NCBI GenBank assembly: GCA_016932995.1
Contig: JAFGBU010000004.1
Location: 1 to 39,990, forward strand
Origin: Desulfovibrionaceae bacterium
GTDB taxonomy: Bacteria; Desulfobacterota; Desulfovibrionia; Desulfovibrionales; Desulfovibrionaceae
DNA length: 39,990 nt
Direction of reading: 5' to 3'
Positions 21,972 through 29,137 of this stretch are shown in pieces (within the stretch, counting starts at the first letter, position 1; every line of letters starts with the position of its first letter). Under the pieces are notes generated by a model that saw only the letters and a program-made list of their open reading frames with translations, made no database searches and had not been told where the DNA came from. The translations under genes were made by a program, and so were the position numbers.

Positions 21972-23402
21972 TTGAAGACCAAGATCGTGGCCACCTTGGG
22001 CCCGGCCTCGGTGGACCCCAGGACCATGAAGGCCATGGTCAGGGCCGGGGTGCGCATCTTCCGGCTCAACTTCTCGCACGCCGACGCGGCCTATTTCCGG
22101 CCCATTGTCCGGACCATACGCGGGCTTGAGCGCGAGCTGGACCTGACCCTGACGGCCATGGCCGATCTGTGCGGCCCCAAGATACGAATCTCCGAGGTCA
22201 AGGGCTCGCCGCTGAACGTGGACCAGGGCGGCAGGGCCTATCTCGGCCTGCCCGGCTCCGCCCGGCTGGTCCCGGACCAGGCCGCGCCCTTTCTCGGCCT
22301 GGACCTGGCCGAGGCCTTGAGGGGCCTGGACGCGGGCGCGGCCGTGGACGTGAGCGACGGCATGCTCCAGTTCACGGTCCGCAAGGTCCTGAAGGCGGAC
22401 GAGCTCTTCGAGCTTCGCGCGGACAATCCCGGAATCCTGACCTCGCACAAGGGCATCGCCTTTCCCGGCCGGACAGTGCCCCTGCCCGCGCTAACGGACA
22501 AGGACCGGCGCGACATCCGCCAGGCCCTGGCCATCGGCGTGGACGCCGCGGCCATCTCCTTTGTCCAGACCCCGGAGGACGTCCGGGACCTGAAGGACGA
22601 GATCGCCTCGATCGGCCGCTGGGTGCCGGTGGTGGTCAAGCTGGAGCGCAAGCCCGCGGTGGACAACCTGGAGGCCATCCTGGACCTGGCCGACGGGGTC
22701 ATGGTCGCCAGGGGCGACCTGGGCCTGGAGTGCCCCATGCCCGACCTGCCGGTCCTGCAGAAGGAGATCATCGCCGCCTGCCGCAGGCGGGAGAAGCCGG
22801 TCATCGTGGCCACGCAGATGCTTCTGTCCATGGTCAACAACCCCATGCCCACCAGGGCCGAGGTCACCGACGTGGCCAACGCCATCATGGACGGCGCGGA
22901 CTGCGTCATGCTCTCCGAGGAGACGGCCATAGGCCGCAATCCGGTCAAGGTCGTGGAGTCCATGCGGGCCATAGCCCGGAGCGCCGAGGCCTTTATCATC
23001 AAGCAGGCCAGGGGGCCCGTGGGCTCGCTGGACAACAAGGCTGATCCGGAAAGGACCCTGGCCTATTGCGCCTGCCTCTTGGCCGAGCAGACCGGGTCCG
23101 AGGCCCTGGTCTGCCACACCCGTTCCGGGATCACGGCCCAGAGGGTCAGCGGCAGGCGGCCCAGGCAGCCGATCTACGCCCTGACCCCCGATCCCGCGGT
23201 CCTGCACCTGCTGAACATGTGCTGGGGCGTGACCCCGAGGCTGGTCGGCCGCAGGCTCAAGAGCCACCTGGGCCGCTGCCAGAGGTTCGTGCAGGACTCC
23301 GCGCTCTTCTCCCCGGGCCGGAGCGTGGTCATCACCGCGGGCCAGAAGACCCCGGGCCGGGACGACCTGCACACCAACGAGGTCAAGGTCTACTACAAGT
23401 AG
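21972..23402 (+). CDS. pyk: Pyruvate kinase
   Basis: Pyruvate kinase converts phosphoenolpyruvate and ADP to pyruvate and ATP, the last step of glycolysis. The 476-residue protein has the N-terminal TKIVATLGPAS, the FRLNFSHA segment, the active-site region VVVKLERKPAVDNLEAI with its Lys and Glu, the following MVARGDLGLE motif, and a C-terminal regulatory domain. The start is TTG with AGGAGGG 8 bases upstream; homologues start at this point. Its stop overlaps the end of the convergent mqnA gene by 10 bases. Confidence 0.97.
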   Translation: MKTKIVATLGPASVDPRTMKAMVRAGVRIFRLNFSHADAAYFRPIVRTIRGLERELDLTLTAMADLCGPKIRISEVKGSPLNVDQGGRAYLGLPGSARLVPDQAAPFLGLDLAEALRGLDAGAAVDVSDGMLQFTVRKVLKADELFELRADNPGILTSHKGIAFPGRTVPLPALTDKDRRDIRQALAIGVDAAAISFVQTPEDVRDLKDEIASIGRWVPVVVKLERKPAVDNLEAILDLADGVMVARGDLGLECPMPDLPVLQKEIIAACRRREKPVIVATQMLLSMVNNPMPTRAEVTDVANAIMDGADCVMLSEETAIGRNPVKVVESMRAIARSAEAFIIKQARGPVGSLDNKADPERTLAYCACLLAEQTGSEALVCHTRSGITAQRVSGRRPRQPIYALTPDPAVLHLLNMCWGVTPRLVGRRLKSHLGRCQRFVQDSALFSPGRSVVITAGQKTPGRDDLHTNEVKVYYK

Positions 23403-24250
23403 TCCTGGTCCGCGCCGGGCATGAACTCCAGGTCCGGGGCCCGGGCGATGAGCCCGATGCGGGCCAGCTTGTCCAGGAAGAGGTTGAGGCCCTGCTTCTC
23501 CTCCTCGCCCAGGTCGTAGACCAGGCCGTTGAAGTAGGAGCACATCTCGGCTTGGTCCAGGACGCTCTTTTCCGCGGCCAGGGCGCACAGCTCGGGCAGC
23601 CGGCGCAGGCCCAGGTCCTTGGCTTGCGCCAGCAGGGCGCAGGCCCGGGCCATGTCCCGAGGCCTGTCCAGGGCGGCCCTGCGCTGCACGATCCAGACCC
23701 CGAAGATGAACGGCAGCCCGGTCCAGGAGCGCCAGGCCTCGCCCAGGTCCAACTTGTGCGGGTAGTCGGCCCTGTTGCGCAGGGCAAGGGCCTCGTCGCC
23801 TATGGCCAGGATGGCCGCGGGCCGGCCGCCGCTCTCCAGCCGCGCGCTGGCCTCCCCGACCTCGAACGCCGCGTCCAGGCCCAGGTGGCTGGACAGGATG
23901 AGCCTTAAGAGCGCGGCCGAGGTGTGGGTCTGGGCGCTGACCAGGATGATCGAGCCGCCGAGGTCCTCCACCGGGACCCGGCTGATCAGAAGCACGCTCT
24001 GGACCGGCCCCCGGCTGCCGATGGCCAGGTTCGGGACCAGGAGGTAGCGCTCCGGGTTTCTGGCGTACTCGATGCTCGAGGCCGAGGACAGGTCCAGGCC
24101 GCCTTGGGCCATGAGCGCGTTCAGCTCGGCCGGGGTCCCGTAGACGAACTCGAAGGGGTTGGCCAGGGCCTTTGTCTCCAGGGGGTGGTAGATGGGCAGG
24201 ACGTTGAGGTAGCGCATCCTGCCCAGCTTAACCGGGCGCTTTGCGCTCAC
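23393..24250 (-). CDS. mqnA: Chorismate dehydratase, futalosine menaquinone pathway
   Basis: MqnA dehydrates chorismate to 3-[(1-carboxyvinyl)oxy]benzoate, the first step of the futalosine route to menaquinone. The 285-residue protein has the family start (RMRYLNVLPIYHPLE), the SSIEYA segment and the conserved AILAIGDEAL motif. The GTG at 24250 overlaps the mqnC stop by 4 bases (GTGA), so this start is favoured over the ATG nine codons later. It is the last gene of the tetR-mqnE-mqnC-mqnA chain. Confidence 0.93.
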   Translation of the reverse strand: MSAKRPVKLGRMRYLNVLPIYHPLETKALANPFEFVYGTPAELNALMAQGGLDLSSASSIEYARNPERYLLVPNLAIGSRGPVQSVLLISRVPVEDLGGSIILVSAQTHTSAALLRLILSSHLGLDAAFEVGEASARLESGGRPAAILAIGDEALALRNRADYPHKLDLGEAWRSWTGLPFIFGVWIVQRRAALDRPRDMARACALLAQAKDLGLRRLPELCALAAEKSVLDQAEMCSYFNGLVYDLGEEEKQGLNLFLDKLARIGLIARAPDLEFMPGADQDYL

Positions 24251-25347
24251 CTCCGGGCCCCTTGGGCCTGGTCCAGGTAGGAGTAGTCCATGCGCCTCTG
24301 CCTGGGCCTGAACCCGGCGGCCCGGATGAGCCGCTCGATCTCCTCCCTGGACAGCCTGAAGCTCACGCCCGCGGCCCGGACCACGTTCTCCTCGATCATG
24401 GTCGAGCCGAAGTCGTTGCCCCCGAAGAACAGGGCCAGCTGGGCGATCTTGGCCCCCATGGTCACCCAGGAGACCTGGAGGTTGTCGAAGTTGTCCAGGA
24501 TCAGCCTGGAGGCGGCCAGGAGCCGCAGATACTCCGGGCTGGTCAGGGGCCGGGCCTGGATGGCCGTGTTTTGGGGCTGGAAGGTCCAGGGGATGAAGGC
24601 CGTGAAGCCGTGGGTCCTGTCCTGGAGCGCGCGCAGGGCCAGGAGGTGCTCGACGCGCTGGCCCGGGGTCTCCAGGTGCCCGAACATCATGGTCGCCGTG
24701 GTCCTGAGGCCCTGGCCGTGGGCCGCCTCCATGACCTCGATCCACTGCCGGGCCGTGCACTTGTTGGGCGAGACCCGGGAGCGGACCTCGTCGACCAGTA
24801 TCTCGGCCCCGCCGCCCGGGATGGAGTCCAGGCCGGCGCGCTTGAGCCTGGCGATGACCTGGGCCGCGGAGAGCCCGGAGAGCTTGGCGAAGTGCCATAT
24901 CTCGGGCGGGGAAAAGGCGTGCACGTGGATATCGAACTCGGCCTTTATGAACGCCAACAGGTCCTCGTAAAAGGACAGGGGCAGGTCCGGGTGGTGGCCG
25001 CCCTGCATGAGTATCTGGGTGCCGCCGAGATCGATCGTCTCCTGGATTTTTTGGGCCAATTCGTCTTTTGAGAGCACGAAGCCGCCCTCCTGGCCCGGGG
25101 CGCGGAAGTAGGCGCAGAAGCGGCAGCCGCAGACGCAGATGTTGGAGTAGTTTATGTTCCGGTCGCCGACATAGGTGACCACGGGCTCGGGGTGCTTTTT
25201 GAGCCGGACCTCGTGGGCCGCGCGGCCCAGGTCGTGGAGCCCCGCGTCCAGGTACACGGCCAGGGCCTCGGAGGGCTCCAGGCGGCCGCCGGAAACGGCC
25301 CTGTGCAGCAGGTCCCGGACCTCGACCGGGGTGTCTTCGGCGTTCAT
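24247..25347 (-). CDS. mqnC: Cyclic dehypoxanthinyl futalosine synthase (radical SAM)
   Basis: MqnC is a radical SAM enzyme that cyclises dehypoxanthine futalosine, the third or fourth step of the pathway. The 366-residue protein has the CX3CX2C iron-sulfur motif (Cys 71, 75, 78), the SIPGGGAEIL segment and the MqnC-type GGNDFGSTMIEENVV near the C-terminus. Its ATG overlaps the mqnE stop by 4 bases. It is paralogous to mqnE next door, and the assignment rests on the segments named. Confidence 0.93.
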   Translation of the reverse strand: MNAEDTPVEVRDLLHRAVSGGRLEPSEALAVYLDAGLHDLGRAAHEVRLKKHPEPVVTYVGDRNINYSNICVCGCRFCAYFRAPGQEGGFVLSKDELAQKIQETIDLGGTQILMQGGHHPDLPLSFYEDLLAFIKAEFDIHVHAFSPPEIWHFAKLSGLSAAQVIARLKRAGLDSIPGGGAEILVDEVRSRVSPNKCTARQWIEVMEAAHGQGLRTTATMMFGHLETPGQRVEHLLALRALQDRTHGFTAFIPWTFQPQNTAIQARPLTSPEYLRLLAASRLILDNFDNLQVSWVTMGAKIAQLALFFGGNDFGSTMIEENVVRAAGVSFRLSREEIERLIRAAGFRPRQRRMDYSYLDQAQGARR

Positions 25348-26447
25348 GCGCCCTCCACGGGGTTGAACAAGGAGTCCCGTTCAACGGGCGTGAGCCCGCA
25401 GCCCCGGATCATGTCCTCGATCTCCGCGCGGCTTAAGGCCTGCTCGGACGCGGCCCCGGCCATGTGCCCGATCTTCTCCTCGACCACTGTGCCGTCGAAG
25501 TCGTCGGCCCCGAAAAACAGCGCGGCCTGGGCCTGCTTGACCGTGAGCATGACCCAGTAGGCCTTGATGTGGGCTATGTTGTCGAGCATCAGCCTGGAGA
25601 CCGCGATGGTCTTGAGCTCCTCCAGGCCGGTGAGCGGCTGCTCGACCTTGAGCCGGCTGTTCTCGGTCTGGAAGGGCAGGGGGATGAAGCAGACAAAGCC
25701 CCTGGAGGCGTCCTGCTGCCTCCTGAGCAGGTCCAGGTGCTCGATCCTGTGCCTCGGGCTTTCCAGGTGGCCGAAGAGCATGGTGCAGTTGGTCCTTATG
25801 CCCAGGTCGTGGGCCTGGCCGTGGATGCGCAGCCAGGTCTGTGCGTCGATCTTCTTGGGGCAGATTTTGGCCCGCACCTCGGGGTCGAATATCTCGGCCC
25901 CGCCCCCGGGGAGCATGTCCAGGCCGGCCTGCTTGAGGGCCTTGAGGACCTCTTCGGTCTCCAGGCCCTCGAGGCGCGCGAAATGGGCGATCTCCACCGC
26001 GGTGAAGCACTTGAGGGTCGCCTCGGGCAGGGCAAGCCTTATGCGCCGCAGGATTTCGACGAAGTGGGCCAGGCCGAGGGTCGGGTGGCAGCCGCCCACG
26101 ATGTGGATCTCCCTGGGCCGGAACGGGTTGCGGTTGATCTTGTCCAGGATCTGGTCCACGCTGAGGGCAAAGGCCCCGTCCTGGCCCTCGCGGCGCTGGA
26201 AGGCGCAGAAGGCGCAGCCGTTGACGCAGACGTTCGAGTAGTTGACGTGTTGGTTGAGGACGTAGAATGCGGCCCGGCCGTTTATTCGCCTGCGGCAGTG
26301 GTCGGCCAGGGCGCCCACGGCCAGGGGGTCGGGACAGGCCAGGAGCCTTTCTCCCTCGGCCAAATCCAGGCGCTCGCCCGAAAGGACCTTGTCCAGGACC
26401 AGGCCGAGGCCCAGGTTTTCGAAACGCTTTTTGTCCACCGAGTTCAT
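25344..26447 (-). CDS. mqnE: Aminodeoxyfutalosine synthase (radical SAM)
   Basis: MqnE joins the MqnA product to the adenosyl part of SAM, giving 6-amino-6-deoxyfutalosine. The 367-residue protein has the CX3CX2C cluster motif (Cys 74, 78, 81), HIVGGCHPTLGL and the MqnE-type GADDFDGTVVEEKI near the end. The ATG at 26447 overlaps the tetR stop as ATGA; an open frame 11 codons upstream lies inside tetR and is rejected. The overlap predicts coupled translation and shared control with tetR. Confidence 0.94.
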   Translation of the reverse strand: MNSVDKKRFENLGLGLVLDKVLSGERLDLAEGERLLACPDPLAVGALADHCRRRINGRAAFYVLNQHVNYSNVCVNGCAFCAFQRREGQDGAFALSVDQILDKINRNPFRPREIHIVGGCHPTLGLAHFVEILRRIRLALPEATLKCFTAVEIAHFARLEGLETEEVLKALKQAGLDMLPGGGAEIFDPEVRAKICPKKIDAQTWLRIHGQAHDLGIRTNCTMLFGHLESPRHRIEHLDLLRRQQDASRGFVCFIPLPFQTENSRLKVEQPLTGLEELKTIAVSRLMLDNIAHIKAYWVMLTVKQAQAALFFGADDFDGTVVEEKIGHMAGAASEQALSRAEIEDMIRGCGLTPVERDSLFNPVEGA

Positions 26448-27088
26448 CTCCCCAGGCCCTGGCGCAGAAAGTCCACGCACTGGCCGATTTTTTTTGCGAC
26501 CTCGGCCCGGTCGGCCCTGAACAGCCCGGCCCCGGCGTCCATGAAGGGCACGCTCAGGGCCTGGAGAAAGCGGTCCATGACCGCGTCCAGGAAGAACACG
26601 ATCATGGCCGGGTCCAGGCCCGGCCGCAGCTCGCCCCTGGCCCGGGCCTGGTCCACCAGGGGCCTCAGGTACTTGGCCGAGTACAGGCGGATCTCCGAGA
26701 GGTGTGTTTCGCGCCTGGGAAAGTCCTCCTGAAAGAGCATCTTCAGGTAGATGCGGTAGATGAGCGGGTGTTCTTCTATGAACCGCGCGCCCGTGGCCAG
26801 GCTGAGGCGCAGGCGCTCGAACAGGTCCTGGTTTGCGCTCGATTGCGCGGCCTGCCTCAATGGGCCCTTGAACAGCCCGACCGAGTGCCTGAAAAGGTAC
26901 TCGAAGAGCCCCTCCTTGGTGCCGAAATATTTGAATATCGAGCCCTTGGCGATGCTCAGCCCGGCGGCCATGCGGTTGACGCTGGCCCGGTGGAAGCCGT
27001 GCTCGGCGAACTCGCTCGCGGCCGCGTCCAGGACGCGTTGTTTTTTTTCGTCCCGCAGGCGCTCGAAGGTCTCGACGCCCTGGTTCAT
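26444..27088 (-). CDS. TetR-family regulator, probable repressor of the mqn locus
   Basis: The 214-residue protein has a TetR helix-turn-helix at about residues 20-65, with ASEFAEHGFHRASVNRMA and the typical IAKGSIFKYFGTKEGLFEYLF, followed by an all-helical ligand domain. It is the first gene of a chain with mqnE, mqnC and mqnA, and a perfect palindrome lies 31 bases before its start. Repression of its own operon and of the divergent mqnD is inferred from this layout. The effector is unknown. A menaquinone precursor or an acyl/lipid ligand is conceivable. Confidence 0.93.
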   Translation of the reverse strand: MNQGVETFERLRDEKKQRVLDAAASEFAEHGFHRASVNRMAAGLSIAKGSIFKYFGTKEGLFEYLFRHSVGLFKGPLRQAAQSSANQDLFERLRLSLATGARFIEEHPLIYRIYLKMLFQEDFPRRETHLSEIRLYSAKYLRPLVDQARARGELRPGLDPAMIVFFLDAVMDRFLQALSVPFMDAGAGLFRADRAEVAKKIGQCVDFLRQGLGR

Positions 27089-27092
27089 TTCC

Positions 27093-27121
27093 TTGCCTTT
27101 GATTTGCTCATGCCGTAAAAG
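27093..27121 (+). promoter_or_regulatory. Predicted promoter for mqnD
   Basis: TTGCCT (27093-27098) and TAAAAG (27116-27121) are separated by 17 bases. The -10 element overlaps the first bases of the 20-bp palindrome. The first part lies in the tetR leader. It is a pattern match only. Confidence 0.45.
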
Positions 27122-27138
27122 TGACCAGGTGGTCACTT
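27119..27138. promoter_or_regulatory. Predicted operator: perfect 20-bp inverted repeat
   Basis: AAGTGACCA and TGGTCACTT form perfect 9-base arms around a GG centre. The site lies between the divergent tetR and mqnD genes and touches the predicted -10 box on each side. Such a palindrome beside a tetR gene is the usual form of a TetR-family operator. A CRP/FNR-type regulator reading GTGA half-sites is an alternative reader. Confidence 0.75.
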
Positions 27139-27165
27139 CTAGCCGAGCCGGGCCGCAGATGTCAA
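27136..27165 (-). promoter_or_regulatory. Predicted promoter for tetR-mqnE-mqnC-mqnA
   Basis: Reading the minus strand, a perfect TTGACA (27165-27160) is followed after 18 bases by TAGAAG (27141-27136), which matches the -10 consensus at four positions. The -10 overlaps the palindrome, so a bound repressor would block it. Confidence 0.55.
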
Positions 27166-27190
27166 ACAGTAAAAAACAAGGGGGCCGAGC

Positions 27191-28045
27191 GTGGCCGAGG
27201 GGGTCTTGAGCCTGGGGCATTCGCCCTGCCCGAACGACACGTTCATCTTTTACGCCCTGACCCACGGCCTGGTCCCTGCCCCGTGCGCGGGCCTGGACCT
27301 GACCCTGGCCGACGTGGAGGTCTTGAACCGTCTGGCCGCGCAGGGGGCGATGGACGTGTGCAAGGTCTCGGTTGCGGCCGCGGCCGGGATACTGGAGCAA
27401 TATGTTTTGCTGCGCTCGGGCGGGGCCATGGGCCGAGGCGTGGGCCCGCTTGTGGTCGCCCGCAAGCCCTTGAGGATTCAGGACCTTGAGGGCAAGGCCG
27501 TGGCCGCGCCCGGGCCCGGGACCACGGCCGGCCTGCTTTTGAATATGCTCTGCCGCGAGGCCGGGGTGGCCGTGCGCCAGGAGCACATGGTCTTTGACCA
27601 GGTCATGCCCGCCGTGGCCCAAGGCGCAGTCGAGGCCGGGGTGGTCATCCACGAGGGCCGGTTCACCTTTGGCGGCCTGGGCCTGGTCCTGGTCCAGGAC
27701 CTGGGCCAATGGTGGGAGGGGCGCTTCAACCTGCCCCTGCCCCTGGGCGCGATCGCGGCCAGGCGCGATCTGGGCCGGTCCGTGCTTCGTGGCCTGGACC
27801 AGGCCGTGCGCCACAGCCTGCTGTTCGCCCGGCAGAATCGGGACGCGGTTTGGCCGTATGTCAAAAGCCTTGCCCGGGAGATGGACGACGCGGTGATCGA
27901 AAGGCACATAACGACCTTTGTCAACGACTTCAGCCTGGATGTCGGGCTTGAGGGCGAAAGGGCCGCGGCCGTTCTCCTGGCCGAGTCGGCCAGGGCCCGG
28001 GGTCTGGCCCTGGCGGACAAGGAAATCTTTTTGTCAGCCGGCTGA
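27191..28045 (+). CDS. mqnD: 1,4-dihydroxy-6-naphthoate synthase
   Basis: MqnD converts cyclic dehypoxanthinyl futalosine to 1,4-dihydroxy-6-naphthoate, the ring precursor of menaquinone. The 284-residue protein has the diagnostic GHSPCPNDTFIFYAL start and a periplasmic-binding-like fold with a VIHEGRFTF segment. The GTG at 27191 has AAGGGGG 6 bases upstream. It is transcribed away from the tetR-mqnECA chain from a shared control region. No mqnB (hydrolase) is present in the window. Confidence 0.94.
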   Translation: MAEGVLSLGHSPCPNDTFIFYALTHGLVPAPCAGLDLTLADVEVLNRLAAQGAMDVCKVSVAAAAGILEQYVLLRSGGAMGRGVGPLVVARKPLRIQDLEGKAVAAPGPGTTAGLLLNMLCREAGVAVRQEHMVFDQVMPAVAQGAVEAGVVIHEGRFTFGGLGLVLVQDLGQWWEGRFNLPLPLGAIAARRDLGRSVLRGLDQAVRHSLLFARQNRDAVWPYVKSLAREMDDAVIERHITTFVNDFSLDVGLEGERAAAVLLAESARARGLALADKEIFLSAG

Positions 28046-28050
28046 GGCGC

Positions 28051-28090
28051 GAAAAAAAACGGCGCGCCTGAAGGTACGCCGTTCTTTTTT
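28051..28090. terminator. Bidirectional terminator between mqnD and the zinc-ribbon gene
   Basis: Arms AACGGCG and CGCCGTT (28058-28064 and 28077-28083) are flanked by eight A on the left and six T on the right. The stem can extend inward by two more pairs after a two-base mismatch. The flanking runs suit termination of both convergent genes. Confidence 0.85.
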
Positions 28091-28105
28091 ATGAAGCGCT
28101 GGCGC

Positions 28106-28369
28106 TCAGCGGCACCAGGCCACCAGGTTGAAGGGCTTGTAGCCGTTGTCCGGGTTCAGGGCGTAGCGGCAGCCGAGGTTGGAATCGTCGCGTTTGTTGT
28201 GGATGTCCTTGTCCGAGCCCACGAAAAAGGGGCAGTCGTTGTTGTTGCAGACCAGTATGACCCCCCAGCCGCTCTCCGGGGGCGCCACCCAGGGTTCGAG
28301 CGGCTTTTTGCAGTACGGGCAGTCGTGGTCCTCCAGCTCGACCTTGATGTCGTAGTATTCGAATATCAC
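28106..28369 (-). CDS. Small zinc-ribbon protein of unknown function
   Basis: The 87-residue product has two cysteine pairs, CX2C-X20-CX4C (Cys 17, 20, 41, 46), plus Cys 67 and 86. The spacing resembles the Ogr/Delta-type zinc finger of phage activators, but the rest is not clearly related, so the function is unknown. The start is GTG at 28369 with AAGGAG 8 bases upstream; an out-of-frame ATG at 28374 stops after two codons. It lies downstream of darP on the same strand, and the bidirectional terminator follows it. Confidence 0.8.
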   Translation of the reverse strand: MIFEYYDIKVELEDHDCPYCKKPLEPWVAPPESGWGVILVCNNNDCPFFVGSDKDIHNKRDDSNLGCRYALNPDNGYKPFNLVAWCR

Positions 28370-28448
28370 TTCATAAACTCCTTGTTCCCGGGTTTGCCCC
28401 GATTTTTTCGGATCATATTTGAAACAACTAACTACCCGGGCGCGTCAG

Positions 28449-28970
28449 TCAAGGCCCGGACGCCTCCGGGGCGAGAAGGCCCATGATCAGCCGGAACAGG
28501 GCCCTGGACGATCTGGGCGGGCCGGACTTGTCCCTTTCCCGCCTGGCCGCGGCCGCGAGATCGACGATCTCCTGCCTGTCGGTGTCCGGGAAGCGGGCAA
28601 GGACCTGGTCAAGTACCTGCTCAAGGGCCTGGTCGTCGCCCAGGATCAGGGCCTCGCGCCAGGACTCGGCCTGGTGAAAGGCCCGGTCGCGCCTTTTCTT
28701 GTCCTCGACGAGCCGGGCCATCTCCCGGCGCACGACCTGGGCGTCCACCCGGCGCATGACCGCGCCGATGTACTGCATCTGCCTGCGCCGGGCCTCGTGC
28801 TTCTTCATGCCCTGAAGGTCGCGCAGGGCGTCCTTCAGCTCTTTGGGGATGTCCAGGCGCTCCACGGCCCCGGGCCCGAGCCCGGCCAGGTCCGCGCCCA
28901 GGTCCTGGAGGGCGGACATGTCCCGCTTCTGCTGCGAGCGGCTTTTTTTCTCCGCCGGATTCGTGTTCAT
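28449..28970 (-). CDS. darP: Ribosome-associated DarP/YjgA family protein
   Basis: The 173-residue product matches the DUF615 (YjgA, renamed DarP) family, which binds pre-50S particles and helps late large-subunit maturation in E. coli. Seen here are the N-terminal KSRSQQKRDMSALQDLG, the central HEARRRQMQYIGAVMRRVD and a late ESWREALI segment, in family order and at about the usual length. It diverges from the mla operon across a 167-base gap. The E. coli role is established knowledge; the role here is inferred. Confidence 0.88.
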   Translation of the reverse strand: MNTNPAEKKSRSQQKRDMSALQDLGADLAGLGPGAVERLDIPKELKDALRDLQGMKKHEARRRQMQYIGAVMRRVDAQVVRREMARLVEDKKRRDRAFHQAESWREALILGDDQALEQVLDQVLARFPDTDRQEIVDLAAAARRERDKSGPPRSSRALFRLIMGLLAPEASGP

Positions 28971-29046
28971 ACCCGCCTTTTTCGTGTCCGACAGAGGTTA
29001 ATCCAGGCCCGCGGTCCTGTCCAGGAAACGCGGTAGGTCCGGGCAT

Positions 29047-29074
29047 TTGCTTTTCGGCCTTCCTCAGGTATAGG
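29047..29074 (+). promoter_or_regulatory. Possible promoter for the mla-type operon
   Basis: TTGCTT (29047-29052) and TATAGG (29069-29074) lie 16 bases apart in the 167-base gap between darP and the STAS-MlaE gene. The gap otherwise holds no gene I can support. This is a weak match. Confidence 0.35.
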
Positions 29075-29137
29075 GGTATGGATGCGGCATTAATAATCTT
29101 TTGCAGTCCAGTCCGAATGAAGGGCAAGGGGTCCCGG

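Noticed and set aside
27119-27138. The palindrome read as an HcpR/CRP-type site
   Set aside because: Half-site GTGA is compatible, but the adjacent tetR gene and overlap with both -10 boxes favour a TetR operator; kept only as an alternative.
27089-27907. The minus-strand frame of the TetR gene continues open upstream into mqnD
   Set aside because: The tetR start at 27088 is supported by homology at MNQGVETFERL and by the operator upstream; the extension lies opposite mqnD and lacks similarity to anything.
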